Shown here in pieces: positions 43,960 to 56,686 of a stretch of 64,000 nucleotides of DNA. Below the pieces are notes generated by a model. That model saw only the letters and a list, made by a program, of their open reading frames with translations. It made no database searches and was not told the origin of the DNA. This DNA comes from Argyresthia goedartella (Eukaryota > Arthropoda > Insecta > Lepidoptera > Argyresthiidae). The stretch lies in contig OX463829.1 of the NCBI GenBank assembly GCA_949825045.1, positions 28,397,715 to 28,461,714 on the forward strand, in the 5' to 3' direction. The translations under genes and the position numbers were made by a program. Position 1 is the stretch's first letter; every line of letters starts with the position of its first letter.

Positions 43960-44330
43960 TTTCTGTTACCCCTATTACTAAGTCTGCGCTGTCCATCCGT
44001 CCGTCCGTCCGTCACCAGGCTGTATCTCATGATCCGTGATAGTTAGACAGATGAAATTTTCACAGATGATGTATTTCTGTTGACAAATACTAAAAAACAG
44101 ACTAAAATAAATATTTAAGGGGCTCCCATACAACAACTTTTTCAATAGCACATACAAACTTATGAATGCATGGCTGGTTACGTACATGGAGTGTAAAAGT
44201 AGCTGCACCAATAACTTTGTAAACAACATTTTGCTATGTAAAATCCAAACTATTCACTCCACACCATCCCTACCATTGTACGGTGGTACGGAACTCTTCG
44301 CACTTGACCTGTTTTCGCTTTTAAGTAGTT
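43960..44330 (+). repeat. lepidopteran interspersed repeat copy
   Basis: CTATTACTAAGTCTGCGCTG, CCGTCCGTCCGTC, CACCAGGCTGTATCTCATGA, GGTTACGTACATGGAGTGTA and GGTGGTACGGAACTCTTCGC occur in the family order; the left terminus is missing. Confidence 0.8.
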
Positions 44331-46450
44331 TATGATCCGGACATTAAATTTATAGTTTGGACACTTTATCACTGTCCGGCTGCAACCGTTGTCAAATGTC
44401 ACCACCAATTAGAGCAAAACTAATTAATATACAAGTTAACCCTTTAAAATGGACTTTTCGCCATTATTAACACTCTGTATGTTAATTCGTGCGGTCAGTA
44501 TTACTTTTAGTATGAGTAGTTTGCTAATAGACCAGGATGGAACTTTATCAAAGTTGCTATGAGAAGAAGTTGCATTTGGTGGGTCCCATTTCATAATTTT
44601 TAAGAAAACATCGTGAGTGAACCCTCATGTCTCTGTAGCTGCAGCGAAGGGCTAGTCCCCAGACACGCAAAATGTAGTATTGCATATATAAGTGGCCAAA
44701 CGTAAGCAACTTTATATCTGTCTCCCCATTTGGGAAAAGTCATGACGCTCTAATCACGCCAGGTTCACTTCAAACAAATCAGCGACAACAGCCGCACACA
44801 CACAGCTACATTGCATTCCGTATAAGCACACTCCACCACACGCACACATTGCCAAGTTTCGGGTTGTTTCGGGTGGTACGAGACGAGGCTATGCAATGCA
44901 TGCGACGAGTCAACGTCATTCGTCCGGGCGGCACGTCTTAACTTGTTTGTGTGATTTGCGCGCAGATTATTATTTATTATTTTCATGCAAGATGAGTAAA
45001 TATTATTATATTTATATTTATATATATTATATTTAATAAAGAAATTATAACTTTTTATAATGATTTTTAATAAAGAACGGGATGTTTCAGTTCGCGTATT
45101 CTAAAAAGATCAGGCCTGAAGCGCGCCGGGAGCGAGTTTCGCATTATGCAGTCACTTAAAGTCGATTTTTTCACGTTTGCCTAACTTCAGACATGATCTT
45201 TTTACAATACGCGAAGTATACCCCCTCCAAGCGGCACTCAGAGGTAGAATACGGGGCATCACCTGTAAGTAGGTACTCGAGCGACGACCGACGACGCAAC
45301 AAATCCGCACCGCAACCCGCGGCGCTAAGCGACAACCCTAGCCGTTTGAGCAAGAGTAGGTAGTTATCATGCGAACAGGGGCCGAGTGAACTTACTATTT
45401 CTTATTTATACTATGCTCTAATGTTGTTAGTCCGTTCGAAATAGGTATCCGGCAAGTAGCAATCTACGCGCTGTACGTAGCGTTTCGTAGCAATGTCGTA
45501 ACGACATAGCAACATTGTGTAGTAGTCGTTGTAGAAAATTGGCAGACCCTCCTTATGTCCTCTTGGTTCTTACGAGTGAAATAAAACTGACTTTAAAGTT
45601 TCCGTTTTGAGTATTTTACACAATATGCTAATGCAGTCTCTGAAAATAGTGGAAACATATCATCTCACTGTCCAGCGGATTAAAACCAAATATTTGGATG
45701 TTCAAATGCTGTCAAGATCGAGAGCCAGCACGACTTGAATGACCGTCATACTTTTGAGTTCCGGGTTGTGAATCCGGAAGCTTGGAGTTCCCGCCTTCGT
45801 TAGGCCAGGACTGTAAGCAGTAATGTGTTGACTAATGCCCGTAATTTCCTTGGCCGGTAATTAACTAAGGCGAGGTAGGAGTATGTTTGTGTGTGGTGTA
45901 AGTTGAAGCTTACAGCGACGGCGATGATGAAGATAATTTACGAATAAGGAAAAGTAACATTGTTTAACATTCTGAACGATTATAAAGGCGACACAAGTAA
46001 AATACAGTGTGTTTTTTATTTTGCTGTTAAAAAAGAGGCATTGATACCATTCTAAAATATATTGTTGTAATCGGTATTATGTTTTAACTGTAAATAAAAG
46101 ACTCGTGTCATCAAAAACCAGAATGTATTCCAAAGATAATAATATTCTATAACTATAAGAAAATCTATAAGAAAATAATTAATAAAAACAACAACTTAGC
46201 ACATATCATCTATTTTCTTAAGTTAAACGGTATTCATTAGTTTTACGTGTTTTGAGGCCGGTCCACACTGAACGGATCTTTGTGGCGGACGCGAGCGAGA
46301 TTGACTTTAGTCAATTTCCTAATTTATTATTTCATCATGCGTTATGACTTATTTTACAGGTTCTTCAGTAAGTACTGAGTCAAAATCAAAATGTAAATCC
46401 CTTGGGACTACCAGAATACATAAACTTGACCTCAGGAAAAAGTTAACAGT
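44331..46450. other. no gene seen
   Basis: Mixed AT-rich sequence. Short open frames at 44765-44986 and 45171-45353 have no recognisable content. Confidence 0.45.
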
Positions 46451-46454
46451 CAAT

Positions 46455-46560
46455 TTTAAAGCGCCAAATGTAGTTTACAAGGTTATTGGTGCAGCTACCT
46501 TCATACTCAATGTAAGTTACCAGGTGCATTCATAAGTTTGTATGTGATATTGAAAAAAAA
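46455..46560 (-). repeat. partial lepidopteran interspersed repeat
   Basis: TTTACAAGGTTATTGGTGCAG through CCAGGTGCATTCATAAGTTTG matches the central part of the family in inverted orientation; both ends are lost. Confidence 0.7.
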
Positions 46561-47005
46561 ACATTGGGTTATGTATTTGTTTTTATAATAATTCCACTTG
46601 TTTAAATAATAAATTTTACAAAGCTTATCGAATAAGAACCATGTGATTTATGGATTATATGATTCGCAGGTTTTTTTACATTTCGAAAAGATTAAATTTA
46701 AAAAATGTTGAATAATTGTTTGGTGACGAAAAATGGGTATTTACAATTATCATGCACATCTTGGCATTTGTAAGTTATACAATATATACCTTTTCTCTTA
46801 TAGGTTTTCCCCCTCTCTATCTGTTACCCTTACCTAATCTAAAACTCACCTACAGGATTTCGATAAACACTGCAAACCCAAGTTTCCTGAGATTCTATAC
46901 AATGCTCAAGGGTCCTGAGATTGCACTGGGGTACTTCTTTTGATCTATAGTTCAGCCTTACAAAAGGGTTTACGTTATTGGATTTTGTACTTTCATCACT
47001 TAATT
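46561..47005. other. no gene seen
   Basis: AT-rich spacer between two repeat copies; the short frame at 46716-46943 is unsupported. Confidence 0.45.
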
Positions 47006-47400
47006 AGGGTTCCGTATCTAAAGGGTAAAAACGGGACCCTATTACTAAGACTCCGCTGTCTGTCTGTCACCAGGCTGTATCTGATGAACCGTAATAGTAA
47101 GACAGTTGAAATTTTTACAGATGATGTATTTCTGTTGCTGCTGTAACATCACATATTAACAAATAGAGTAAAAAAGATATTTGAGGGGTCTCCCGTACAA
47201 CAATTCTTTCAATACCACATACAAGCTTATGAATGCACCTGGTTTCGTATATGGAGTGTGAAAGTAAACCGCACCAATAACTTTGTAAACAACATTTTGA
47301 TATGTAAAATCCAAACTATTCACTCCACACCATCCTTACCATTGTACGGTGGTACGGAACCCTAGGTGTGCGAGTCCGACTCGCACTTGGCGTTTTTTTA
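47006..47400 (+). repeat. lepidopteran interspersed repeat, full copy
   Basis: Runs from TTAGGGTTCCGTATCTAAAG to GACTCGCACTTGGCGTTTTT, about 395 bp, and is the least rearranged single copy in the window. Useful as the reference for termini. Confidence 0.85.
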
Positions 47401-48139
47401 TTAATAATTAATTGTTGTGAATTGATGTTAATATTCGGTCTGATTTATGCTCTTAAACGTACCACGTAGTTCACCCTTCTCCTTGGAGTTATAGATTCCT
47501 GCCTGTTAGGAGATTATGTCAATTCGAATTCAAAACTTAAATGAACCTTGGAACTGATCAGAGTTTTCCAGAAAAATCTTAATCCAAAAAAGATCAGCCT
47601 ACTTTGAGCTCTGAAAAGAGGCTAGAAATAGAAGGTCCGATTCCCGGGCCTAATGGCCCAGGTACTTCTGCGAAACTCTGCTGGATCTTCTGATACTGCT
47701 GCTACACCTCCACCCGACTAGCTCTGCCTTGAACTTCTGAGGAACTCTGCCGAATGTTCTGAGAACAACTGCTGCAGCTCCTACCAACTACTTCTGCTAG
47801 CTGTAGTAGCTGTGTAGCTTCTACTACTGACTGGAGTGCAAACTCTACGGCACCCGTGGAGACTCTCTCAGAGACAGGATATTGTTAGATCGTATATAGC
47901 GTTAGGTTGTTAATAGTTATAATTATAATTTAGGAAAATGGTGTAAAAGAAAACGACTTACTCTACTAATAGTCTCTCTTCTCTTTAATTTCTTAACTTT
48001 TTAGGACCTACATTCAAAATTTCTAATTTCTATAAATTCATCTTAGGATTTTGTTACAGATGGTTATTTCTTATAACCCCCTGTCAAATTTATAATACTT
48101 CTATGATCAATTCCTAAATTTCTGCGATTTTGGCATATT
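47401..48139. other. no gene seen
   Basis: No supported frame. 47690-47870 is enriched in CTGCTG/CTTCTG-like triplets but has no regular period. Confidence 0.4.
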
Positions 48140-48600
48140 TTTCTACAGACCCATCTCTATTCTCCCCTCAATCTCCAAGCTTCTGGAATGAATCATGAAT
48201 TCTAGACTCATTAGCTATCTGGAAGAGAACGGTATTTTGGCGGAAAAACTGGTTTTCATGTTGGAAAGTCTACCTCCGATACCGTTATGAGTTTACAAAA
48301 TTTGTAGACGAAAACCTTGACGAAGGAACACGCTGTTTGGGATTTTTTCTGGACTTAGCCAAAACATTTGACACGGTCTCGGTGGAACTCATTATTAATA
48401 AACTGAAAATTAAAGGTGTGAGAGGAGTCCAGTTAGATCTTTTTAGGAGTTACCTCTCGAGTAGAGTACAATGTGTTACAATGGGTGAACTCACGAGCAG
48501 CACGAAATTCTTGAATTGAGGTGTTCCACAGGGAAGTCACCTTGGACCTACTCTATTCCTGGTCTATATAAATAACCTTTGTCGCCTCGGACAAAGGTCA
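48140..48600 (+). pseudogene. LINE reverse transcriptase fragment
   Basis: 48337-48519 encodes CLGFFLDLAKTFDTVSVELI (first catalytic block) and LFRSYLSSRVQCVTMGE. The next block, GVPQGSHLGPTLFLVYINNL, follows after a stop at 48517. Upstream frames give KFVDENLDEGTR. Truncated before the ADD block. Jockey-like, a different family from the LINE at 38265. Confidence 0.75.
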
Positions 48601-51262
48601 TTTATACTCGGACTTTGCACTGCTGGTGTTTTATTGCGTTTTTTTCGAAAACCGGTCGAGCTCAAATTCTGAAACTTCGTATTCTGGACGCTCAAAATAA
48701 GCTCAAAATCCCCTGAATTTGAGCCCAGTTTTCTATGACTTTGTACTGCCATCTTCACAGATCTAGGATATTCACGCTACCTCTCGTTGGCCTTCAAAAG
48801 TAGGTCCAAATAATTTAGTGGGCGAGTAAACCTATCCGTCCATACTCAGTTTGAGTCATTTGATGTTTCAGCCACGCTTTGGATCGCCGGCATATGCCAA
48901 CGAACGATCATGGAACGTCGCTAAACTATCAAGACAGGACTAACAAAGGCCAGCGAATCCCATTCATTGGCGTTCGTTGGGCCGGTGTGTACGCAACATT
49001 ATTCATCGCTGCTTTGCATCTCATACCTACTAGCTAACGCAATCAGGCAAGGATAATACACCATAAAATTTACTCTAGTATGTAATACACTACACACTTA
49101 AGTCAGTAACGCTCGTCACGGATCCTAATAGATAAAAACTGTCGAATTTCAAGATCTCAGTTCAGTTCGTTAGCATAAGAGTCTGTTATATATGAAAAAT
49201 ATTCAATGTATCTCATGAACATACGGAGGGACTAACTGTGATGGAAAATATCGGTAGAAAACCTTCATATCGTCACGCAAAATTAAATATTGAATGACTG
49301 TCTAAACGTGCGGACGCCACTATGCATCTGCCACCCCTAAAAGGAAATTGCTTCACGGTATGTTTTTACGATTGCTTTGGTTTATTTTTTCACTATTGAG
49401 GGGCCAAGTCGCCCCTCCAATAGGCGTTTTTTTTTTTGCGATAACTGTACGACCACGATAAATACAGGAAAGATTTGTGCGTCGATCTCCAATGCCTTTC
49501 CCAAGAGAAACAAGTATCTGTCTTCTGTCTATCCCTTCTGTCTGGTTACTGTCGGAACTTCAATAGCATCCGACTGATCACACCTGTACCAAACAACAAA
49601 ACCACCCAAACAGTGAGTGTGACTGGCGCAATTTCAAGCTATTGTCTTAATGAAACTGCCTCACCACTGCAGGATAACTCTTTAATGTTGTATTGTTGCA
49701 ATCTCAAGGTCTTAAGACCAACTCCTACTACATTCCATTGTTATTATGTATGAGTACACTGATGCCTGTGTCAGCTTAAAGAAAAGTGGACCACTGTCCA
49801 TTTTATTTTCCCTCCTCACTAGGAGGAATAATTAACTTTTGAGTATGGATTTAGAAATCTTATCTGAAACGACGTGATGCTACGTTTTATTTACATGAGT
49901 CACCTCTAGAATTCGGCGCAATATCACAACCATATTTGCATATTTCACTGAATATCTCTGTGTGCAGATTCAATATTATTTCCAATCACATTGGCAGAGC
50001 CATTCCGTTCGTGGCATAAATACAATAGCAAATATCTAAAACCACACGAAATTCGGCATACATTAATGAATTAATAAAGCTTGTCCTATTCGTATAATAG
50101 CCGGATAGACAGTGTGTTCACATTGTTGGATCCTTTGTTATACAAACTTGCATGAACAAACTGTGGTAAATTAAGTACAAAGAATAGTTAGTTTTAAATA
50201 AGAAAGCCAAATGTAGTAGCGTAGTTATCAAAAAATGGTAGGATACTACTGGCACGTCGAAGGCGTCGCTAGCATCAATTGGACATACCTCGCTAAATAG
50301 TCTTTGGCTCTCAGCGAGCTGTGTCCATTCTTTCTCGCATAGGCTAAGTTGTGATAAGGATAGAAAGGTAACAGCTCGTTTAAAGCCAAAGAAACCGCCC
50401 GGCCACAGCTACTTGGAATTGGATTCCTACATTTGGTTTCGACGTGGTTAGCTATTCTCGCACAATATTACCACTCGATAGTTTTCCATTTTGCGGATAT
50501 GGAGTGATTCCCGTTCAAATCACTCGATATATGGTGTCATACCCTGGCGTGCCTCCGGGGTGACCATGAGGCACGATAGTGGGTGTGGACAATGGTGATC
50601 TAGAAGGAACCATTCCCCATGGCATCAAGCGCATCACAGGTTGCGGATAGCGAATGACCCCCTATTGGAGGGTCAGCTGCTTGATCTATAAGGTGGTAGC
50701 CGTGAACAAGCCGTGCCCATTGGACGTACTCCAGGTACGACGATCGGCGTAACAGTATTTCTCGGCGCGGATACTCTAAATTATATGCGTAAGGGAGTTC
50801 ATCCGGCCTCCTAAAGGGACAATAATTAGCGAGGGAAGTAAGATGTATGGAATATGCGCAATCAAAAAATAATCACGACCTGGTAGTAGCAGTCACGCAG
50901 CGCCTTCTGCACCGTATTCGGTCATGCGGGCTAACACCGCTTAACAACCGGCAACTTTTTCTAATGGCTAAGACACAGCTGAGAAGTCGGTGCGAATATG
51001 GACGCAGTCAATGATATTTACATACCCCAGGAGGATTCTGGATCCACATCCGGGCAATCCCTCACTGCGGCAGTTGGAGCCGGCACGCACAGCGAGCCAT
51101 CCCCTCTCCCGCAAATTCTCCGTGGTTCAGGCCATTAACCTTACTTCGTCGCGTGGCGATATGTGCTTTAGTCTGAGGATAAACGAGATCAATCACAAGA
51201 GGTAACGCCACAGCAGAGAAGCCAAAGCTAGCTGTTACCGTACGCCAATAAATAGCGTAAAA
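48601..51262. other. no gene seen
   Basis: Mostly AT-rich. 50500-51060 is more GC-rich and may be the untranslated part of a retroelement linked to the open frame at 51266, but it has no diagnostic motif. Confidence 0.4.
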
Positions 51263-51265
51263 TAG

Positions 51266-51754
51266 TGGCGCTGGCATGACGGTGGTGGAGACGCTGGACC
51301 AACCTATCCCCCCTTAGGGGAACTAAATAACTCCGTTCTACCCAAAGGAGATGCTGGGCCAACCGGTTCTCCATTCGGGGAACGAAATGGCTCAGCCCCA
51401 CCCGATGGAGAGGCAAAACCAACCGGTCTCCCCTTCGGTGAACCCAATTACTCAGCCCCACCCCCAAGCCCCCCCACAGATTATTCCTCCCAGAGACTAA
51501 CCTCAGTAAGGAGACAGGGACTAGGAGATAACAGGATAAGTTCTACGGCACTCTCTCATCACGTCTCTCGGATAGAATTCATGGTGGTCGGCGCGTCGGA
51601 GATGCCCAAACTCGTCAAGGGAGCTGTCTGGCTCCCCGATGTTGTGAAAAACAGCACCGACATGAATCGATGGCGTCAACTCAAGGGTAGATCCAGGATA
51701 TCACAACAGGTATACCAGAAAACGATATATAGGTGTTGGAGAAACGCCAGCTGA
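51266..51754 (+). CDS. unassigned open frame with three 20-residue P/G-rich repeats
   Basis: Open from just after a TAG (51263-51265) to TGA at 51752-51754, 162 codons, with the first ATG only at 51581. Three 60-bp tandem units (about 51283-51341, 51342-51401, 51402-51461) encode GDAGPTGSPFGERNGSAPP-like repeats. A region with EMPKLVKGAVWLPDVVKNST and RWRQLKGRSRISQQVYQKTI follows. I recognise no family. The low-complexity proline-rich start followed by a basic globular part would suit a retroelement Gag or ORF1 fragment, but this is a guess; it may equally be fortuitous. Confidence 0.35.
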   Translation, partial: WRWHDGGGDAGPTYPPLGELNNSVLPKGDAGPTGSPFGERNGSAPPDGEAKPTGLPFGEPNYSAPPPSPPTDYSSQRLTSVRRQGLGDNRISSTALSHHVSRIEFMVVGASEMPKLVKGAVWLPDVVKNSTDMNRWRQLKGRSRISQQVYQKTIYRCWRNAS

Positions 51755-51829
51755 AGATGCGCTATAAGTGCAGCTCAGTGTGGCTCATTGTTAAGCGCGC
51801 AGCAGGAGAGCGGACCAGCGAATGACCCC

Positions 51830-51874
51830 ATCGGCCAGTTGCATGAGATCTACCATCTCATGCAACTGGCCGAT
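51830..51874. repeat. perfect 20-bp hairpin
   Basis: Arms 51830-51849 (ATCGGCCAGTTGCATGAGAT) and 51855-51874 are exact reverse complements around CTACC. Confidence 0.95.
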
Positions 51875-53738
51875 TTCCCTTCGACTTGCAAAGCAGCGGC
51901 ACGGCCACAACCGCATGCAGGGAGTCTATGAGTAGTGTAGAGGAATCACTGGGTATGAAACAACCCAGCGATTGACTCGCCGCTGTGCATGGAGTCCCTA
52001 CTTGACTCCGTAACAGAGGAGCAAGAAACTCTCCCATCAAATTGGATGATGACCGGAAAGCCTATCTAGCATGAAACCAGTTTAAAAAGTAAAGCAGAGA
52101 AAACTTCCGAGAATCGTGAAGAAATGCCCGGAGTTCCATCAAACAAACGAGGAGGAATATAGTGTCGATACCCATACATCGAATAAGCGAAACTCAAAAC
52201 ATGAATGACGTTCGATATTTTACATTACGTACTGGCGATTTTAGTTCTCTTTGACCACCGGTTCAGTGTATATGGACATATGTGCGAGAAAAATAGAGAT
52301 GCTTTGAAAAAACTAGCTAGATACTAATTATAAATTGTAAAGGTATTTTAAATAAATAAATGATTCCGAACATAGCACCTCACAGCAGTGCTGTCGCAGC
52401 AATTCTTGTATATTTTTATAAAATAATGATGTTGATGTGGGTTGTTAGACGGGAGCAACGTGTCTGTCGGTAGTTTTCAATCTGCTCTATCGTTCAATAC
52501 AGTATAGCAATTAAGCTTACTCATTTATTTATAATACTTTGTTTTAAACTATCAAATGTGCTTTTTACATGGTCTATTTGTTTGGCACTATACCTATACA
52601 ATGTGTGTCAAGTGCATATTACGTAAAATAACATTCTCGTGAAAAGTGTAGATAATTATATAAGAGTATATTTGGGAGATCAGTTATGATTTGAAATCTC
52701 GAGTTTCCGAATCACACAATTAGCAGGTTCTCGTATTATGGAAATGAAGTTTCAATCTGAAAGTTGCGAGACAATTTTTTAATTTAATTCCAACGCCATC
52801 TGGACTCGCGAAATGCTTCTCTGTTGGTTTGATTAAGAAACCGAATAATAATATTATGTAAATGTTGGGTAAATAAAAAGCCAGTCAAAATTGTCCCGCG
52901 CTTTTAATATTTTATTTTTGTTACAGTTATGAGTCGCATTTATAAATCGTCCGAAAAACCTTCACAAAAAGTCAAAGACTTAAAGTGAATTACTTAAAAA
53001 AGACCTCAATACTTTAGATCTTTTCAATTTATTCCATTAAATAAGTCTAGGTTTAAGCATAAATAATACTTGTTTGTATTTTAGGATTTATTAATCAGTA
53101 GACTATTTCATTAGATGCTTTCTAAGCCATATAGGAGTGCTACGGTAAGTTTTCTCATGGTTTGAAGGCGATAAGTTTATTCTTTTGTCGCTGCTTCCCT
53201 CGCAGACTTATCGCCGACGACTTATACTCTTCACTTGGCTGAGAAATTAATTATAAAGTTACTGACATCAGGAGTGAACAACTTTATGAAGTTTTCCAAG
53301 GGCGTGCACTGGTTGCCAGTGAAATTTACAGTTTTCAGATTTTTCCCTTAACTTGTGCTATAAGACCTTGCTCTGTGGAAAATTTCATGATTCTAGGCAA
53401 CGGGAAGTACTCTTGCGAGTACCAAGCAAATTTAGCAAGTTCAGCAATATCTGTATGTTGCTTTGGCATGACGTAGATATACCTTTACAAAAACATTATA
53501 AATTTTAATCCTTTTAAATATATCACTACTTATGTACTGTTACACCCCGACCACACCGTAAAAAGTCTTGTTTAAATATAATATGAAACCTCCTTTATGT
53601 TCAAGGCCCAGATTTCACTGGGAGACATTCAACGAAACGTCCAAAACCTTACCTTTACCTTAACATTTACCTTTGATCGGGCAGCTTACGTGGAAGACCG
53701 CTAGTTCTTTCGCGGATCGCTTAATGTGCCCGAAAAAG

Positions 53739-53742
<4 letters not shown>
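51875..53742. other. no gene seen
   Basis: AT-rich. A stretch around 53380-53420 (TTTCATGATTCTAGGCAACGGG) resembles a motif common in lepidopteran repeats. No frame is supported. Confidence 0.4.

Positions 53743-53787
<45 letters not shown>
53743..53787. repeat. AT dinucleotide microsatellite
   Basis: About 22 uninterrupted AT units. Confidence 0.98.
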
Positions 53788-53788
<1 letters not shown>

Positions 53789-53826
53789 CAACGTATAATA
53801 CGCTAAATATATATAAAATATTTTTT

Positions 53827-54182
53827 ATCTACACACGTATCATAAACCCTCTTTACTGCGTACAAAAACCGCACGTTACAATCAGCATAATGTTAAACTA
53901 CTTGGTAAAAACTCATTTCTTATCTGAAAAATTACACATTATGACCATAATGTGTAATTTTTCTACATATTATGACATTCAAATTTCGATCGCCGACACC
54001 CGGCTGCGTGCCGCCCCTAGTTTGTCTGTGAAGTTGGTACTGACATTCAAATTTCGAACGCCGACGCCCGCCTGCGTGAAGTTGGTACTGCAGAACAAGC
54101 TAAACAACTGCAGAGCTACAATGCCGGTCAAACATGCGGTTCCTGAACACATCAAAGAGAGCTTATGATATGTGTGTAGATA
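53827..54182. repeat. foldback (MITE-like) element
   Basis: TATCTACACACGTATCATAA near 53827 is inverted at 54153-54182 (TTATGATATGTGTGTAGATA), giving about 29-bp imperfect TIRs around 300 bp. Inside are an 18-bp perfect hairpin (53926-53963) and a tandem pair of about 69-bp units (ACATTCAAATTTCGA at about 53972 and 54041). Confidence 0.6.
53926..53963. repeat. perfect 18-bp hairpin with 2-base loop
   Basis: GAAAAATTACACATTATG, loop AC, then CATAATGTGTAATTTTTC. Arms are exact reverse complements. Confidence 0.95.
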
Positions 54183-54335
54183 AACTAGTGTATGTAACTG
54201 AACATAATTAGGCATTAAACCTCTCGAGTGATATTATTATGAAACTTGCCTTCGGCTCGTTTCATAAACCCACTCCCGAGTATTAATGCCCTCCATTACG
54301 TAGCAGTCACATAAACTACTATTTTGTACATATTT
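54170..54335. repeat. palindromic MITE, empty-site version of the Transib target
   Basis: The left arm (GGCATTAAACCTCTCGAGTG...TTATGAAAC) and right arm (GTTTCATAAACCCACTCCCGAG...TTAATGCC) are imperfect inverted repeats around a short GC-rich centre TTGCCTTCGGCTC. The centre contains CTTCG, duplicated around the Transib at 6244-10204. Left arm overlaps the foldback above. Confidence 0.75.
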
Positions 54336-54844
54336 TTTTGTCCCGAGCGTCCGCCCTTCTAGACTAGAAGTAACACCCACGCCTTGCCATCTTATTCGCT
54401 AACTTCATCAATCAAACCTATTGACAAACCCGACACTGTTATTGCTGTACAAACTTCAAATTAAGTTGCTAAGTACGTTTCTTCTAGGCCAATATCAGAG
54501 CTTTAGGATCTCACGGAGTGGAGTTAATAAGTTTGGTATAACACAGTGGTTAAGTGAGTTGATCGAAAATTACTCGAAATGACAAAAAAAAACAATTATA
54601 GTTTCACGCCAATTTCCTATACGAGATGGCAGAGAAACAACTATGCCCAAGTTAAGGAATTCAATACTCTATTTTAAATATGAACGGGGGCTAGCTCATC
54701 GCCACAGCAGTAAAGATTGAAGGCTAGATTGCTTTAAATTACGTGACAACATAAAATACGTGTAATTTGTTTATTAATATAAATAAACTTCTAACCATTT
54801 GTTTAAACATTTATAGTTGCATGCAGTTGTATTTTATAGCTTTT
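54336..54844. other. no gene seen
   Basis: AT-rich, no frame or repeat recognised. Confidence 0.45.
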
Positions 54845-55740
54845 GTCGAAGACATATTGCTTGGGTATCCTGTCAGTCGCCGCTTCTAATAGCGGCTCCT
54901 TACCCATGTGCTCATCGAGTATTTCAGTGTGGGATACCCTAGCATGTCTCCATAGGTTGAGTTTTTTAAGACGCACCGCAGTTGCAGCCGCCTCCTGCTT
55001 GATTGATGAAGAGGTGAAGCGTTGGCAGATCCAGTATGACTTCCAAGGCCGCTGTGGGTGTGGTACTCATGCATCCTGTTGCTGCCATGCAAGCCGGCCT
55101 CTGGAGTCGTTGAAGTTTAGCTTCGACAGTGGATAATTTGGTTCGTGGCCACCAGACTATCGTGCTTTAGCTTATTATCGGTCTGATGACAGCTGAGTAT
55201 AGCCAAAGGCTGGTTTTCGGGGTTAACCCCAAGGTATTACCTACCACTTTTCGGCACTGCCGAGATGTGACAGTCGCTTTATCAATCTTCTTATTCAGAT
55301 GATTGCTCCAATTCAGCTTGCTATCGAGTCTTACACAGGTACTTTACCTCAGCAGCAAATTGTAGCTGTGTACCAAACAACCTGAGTGGGCGATAGTTGC
55401 CCAGATTGCGCCTGTCGGTGAATATTACCATTGCCATCTTCTTTGGGTTAAATGATAGTTCGTTTGTTTTGCACCAGCGTTCCACGATCCGCAGTGCTGC
55501 TTGAGAGACATCACATACAGTGCTTGTGCCGATTCCACTTGTTAGTATCACTATATCATCGGCATATCCTACCGTATAATAGTGTTGTGTGATCAGTTTG
55601 GTAATGAGGTCGTTCGCCACCAGGTTCCAAAGCAGCGGCGAAAGGACACCTCCCTGGGGGCATCCCTTCGCTACCAATGCGTGTTCTGGCATTGATATGT
55701 CCAAATACGATTTCAAATCGGGTCAGGTTTGGCACTAAGA
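54845..55740 (-). pseudogene. R1-like LINE RT remnant with YADD block
   Basis: 55716-55321 encodes KGCPQGGVLSPLLWNLVAND, then YTVGYADDIVILTSG (YADD) and CDVSQAALRIVERWCKTNEL. Other frames down to 54845 carry the same post-RT sequence as 28845-29520. 5' part (endonuclease, fingers) is missing. Several frame changes. The two remnants are independent copies of one family. Confidence 0.82.
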
Positions 55741-55869
55741 GAATTGTATTACTGTAAGCGATTACTGTGGCTACATCTAGGCTAGTATATTTTAGTTACT
55801 TTCATAGTGTCATGTCATATGGTATCTTGTTGTGGGGGAAAGCAGCGGATATTCAAACTATTAAACTTA

Positions 55870-56535
55870 AATTTTAAATAAATAATTGAAATTAAACTAT
55901 TATCTATCAAACTAGCTATTCGAGCAATTTATCATTTAATACGAACAGACTCCTTAAGAGAGCTTTTTAAAGAAATTTACATAATAACAGTAGCTAGTCA
56001 GTTTATTTTCGAAAATATAATGTATGTACGCAAGAACCTTACAACATTTTCCAAACTTAGCGATAGCTGTAATGTTAACCTAAGAAATAATCACAAACTA
56101 TGTACCGATTTAGACTCGCGAAGGTTAGCAATTCTTTCAAGGGTCAGTGCATTCTCTACTACAATAAGATACCTCTGGAGATTTTCAAATTGTCATTTGA
56201 GCAATTTAAAAAGCATCTTAAAGCGACTGTGTCGAAAAAGGAATATTACAATGTTCAACATTACTTAAATGACAGGACTTTATGGGGTTAATCTGGCTCA
56301 ACACAGACCTTGCTGTTAATAATTTTGTAATTATTTATTCCTGCTTATTAATCATAACAAATAAATTTTTCATATTTTTATTAGTTAAGCACAACCTGTT
56401 TTTAAAAGAGATCTAAAAATCAATCCCTCCCACAGTGGTCCAATGTAGAGAAGAGGCAAAAAATGACGTTTGCTAAGTATATGTAAATATCTACAGTATA
56501 AAGTATTTTGACTTTGACTTTGACTTTGACTGCAT
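55870..56535 (+). pseudogene. LINE ORF2 C-terminus and 3' UTR, TTTGAC tail
   Basis: AIRAIYHLIRTDSLRELFKE-like reading begins near 55917, then MYVRKNLTTFSKLSDSCNVN (56020), and after a frame change GQCILYYNKIPLEIFKLSFE (56100-56291). The 3' UTR ends with TTTGAC repeated about four times at 56507-56530. Same family as 61983-64000 and related to the LINE at 32633-41334. Confidence 0.8.
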
Positions 56536-56686
56536 ACGTCATAATTAATGAACTATCAGATGATTTCTATTGCTTTTTCTCATAAAAAAACCAATTAGTG
56601 TGTCATAATAACGTTCTACAATTCCCAAAGAATTTGGGTTATTCAGAGTCCCTACGGACTCTCCGGCCTCTCCGGACTCTGCAAAC

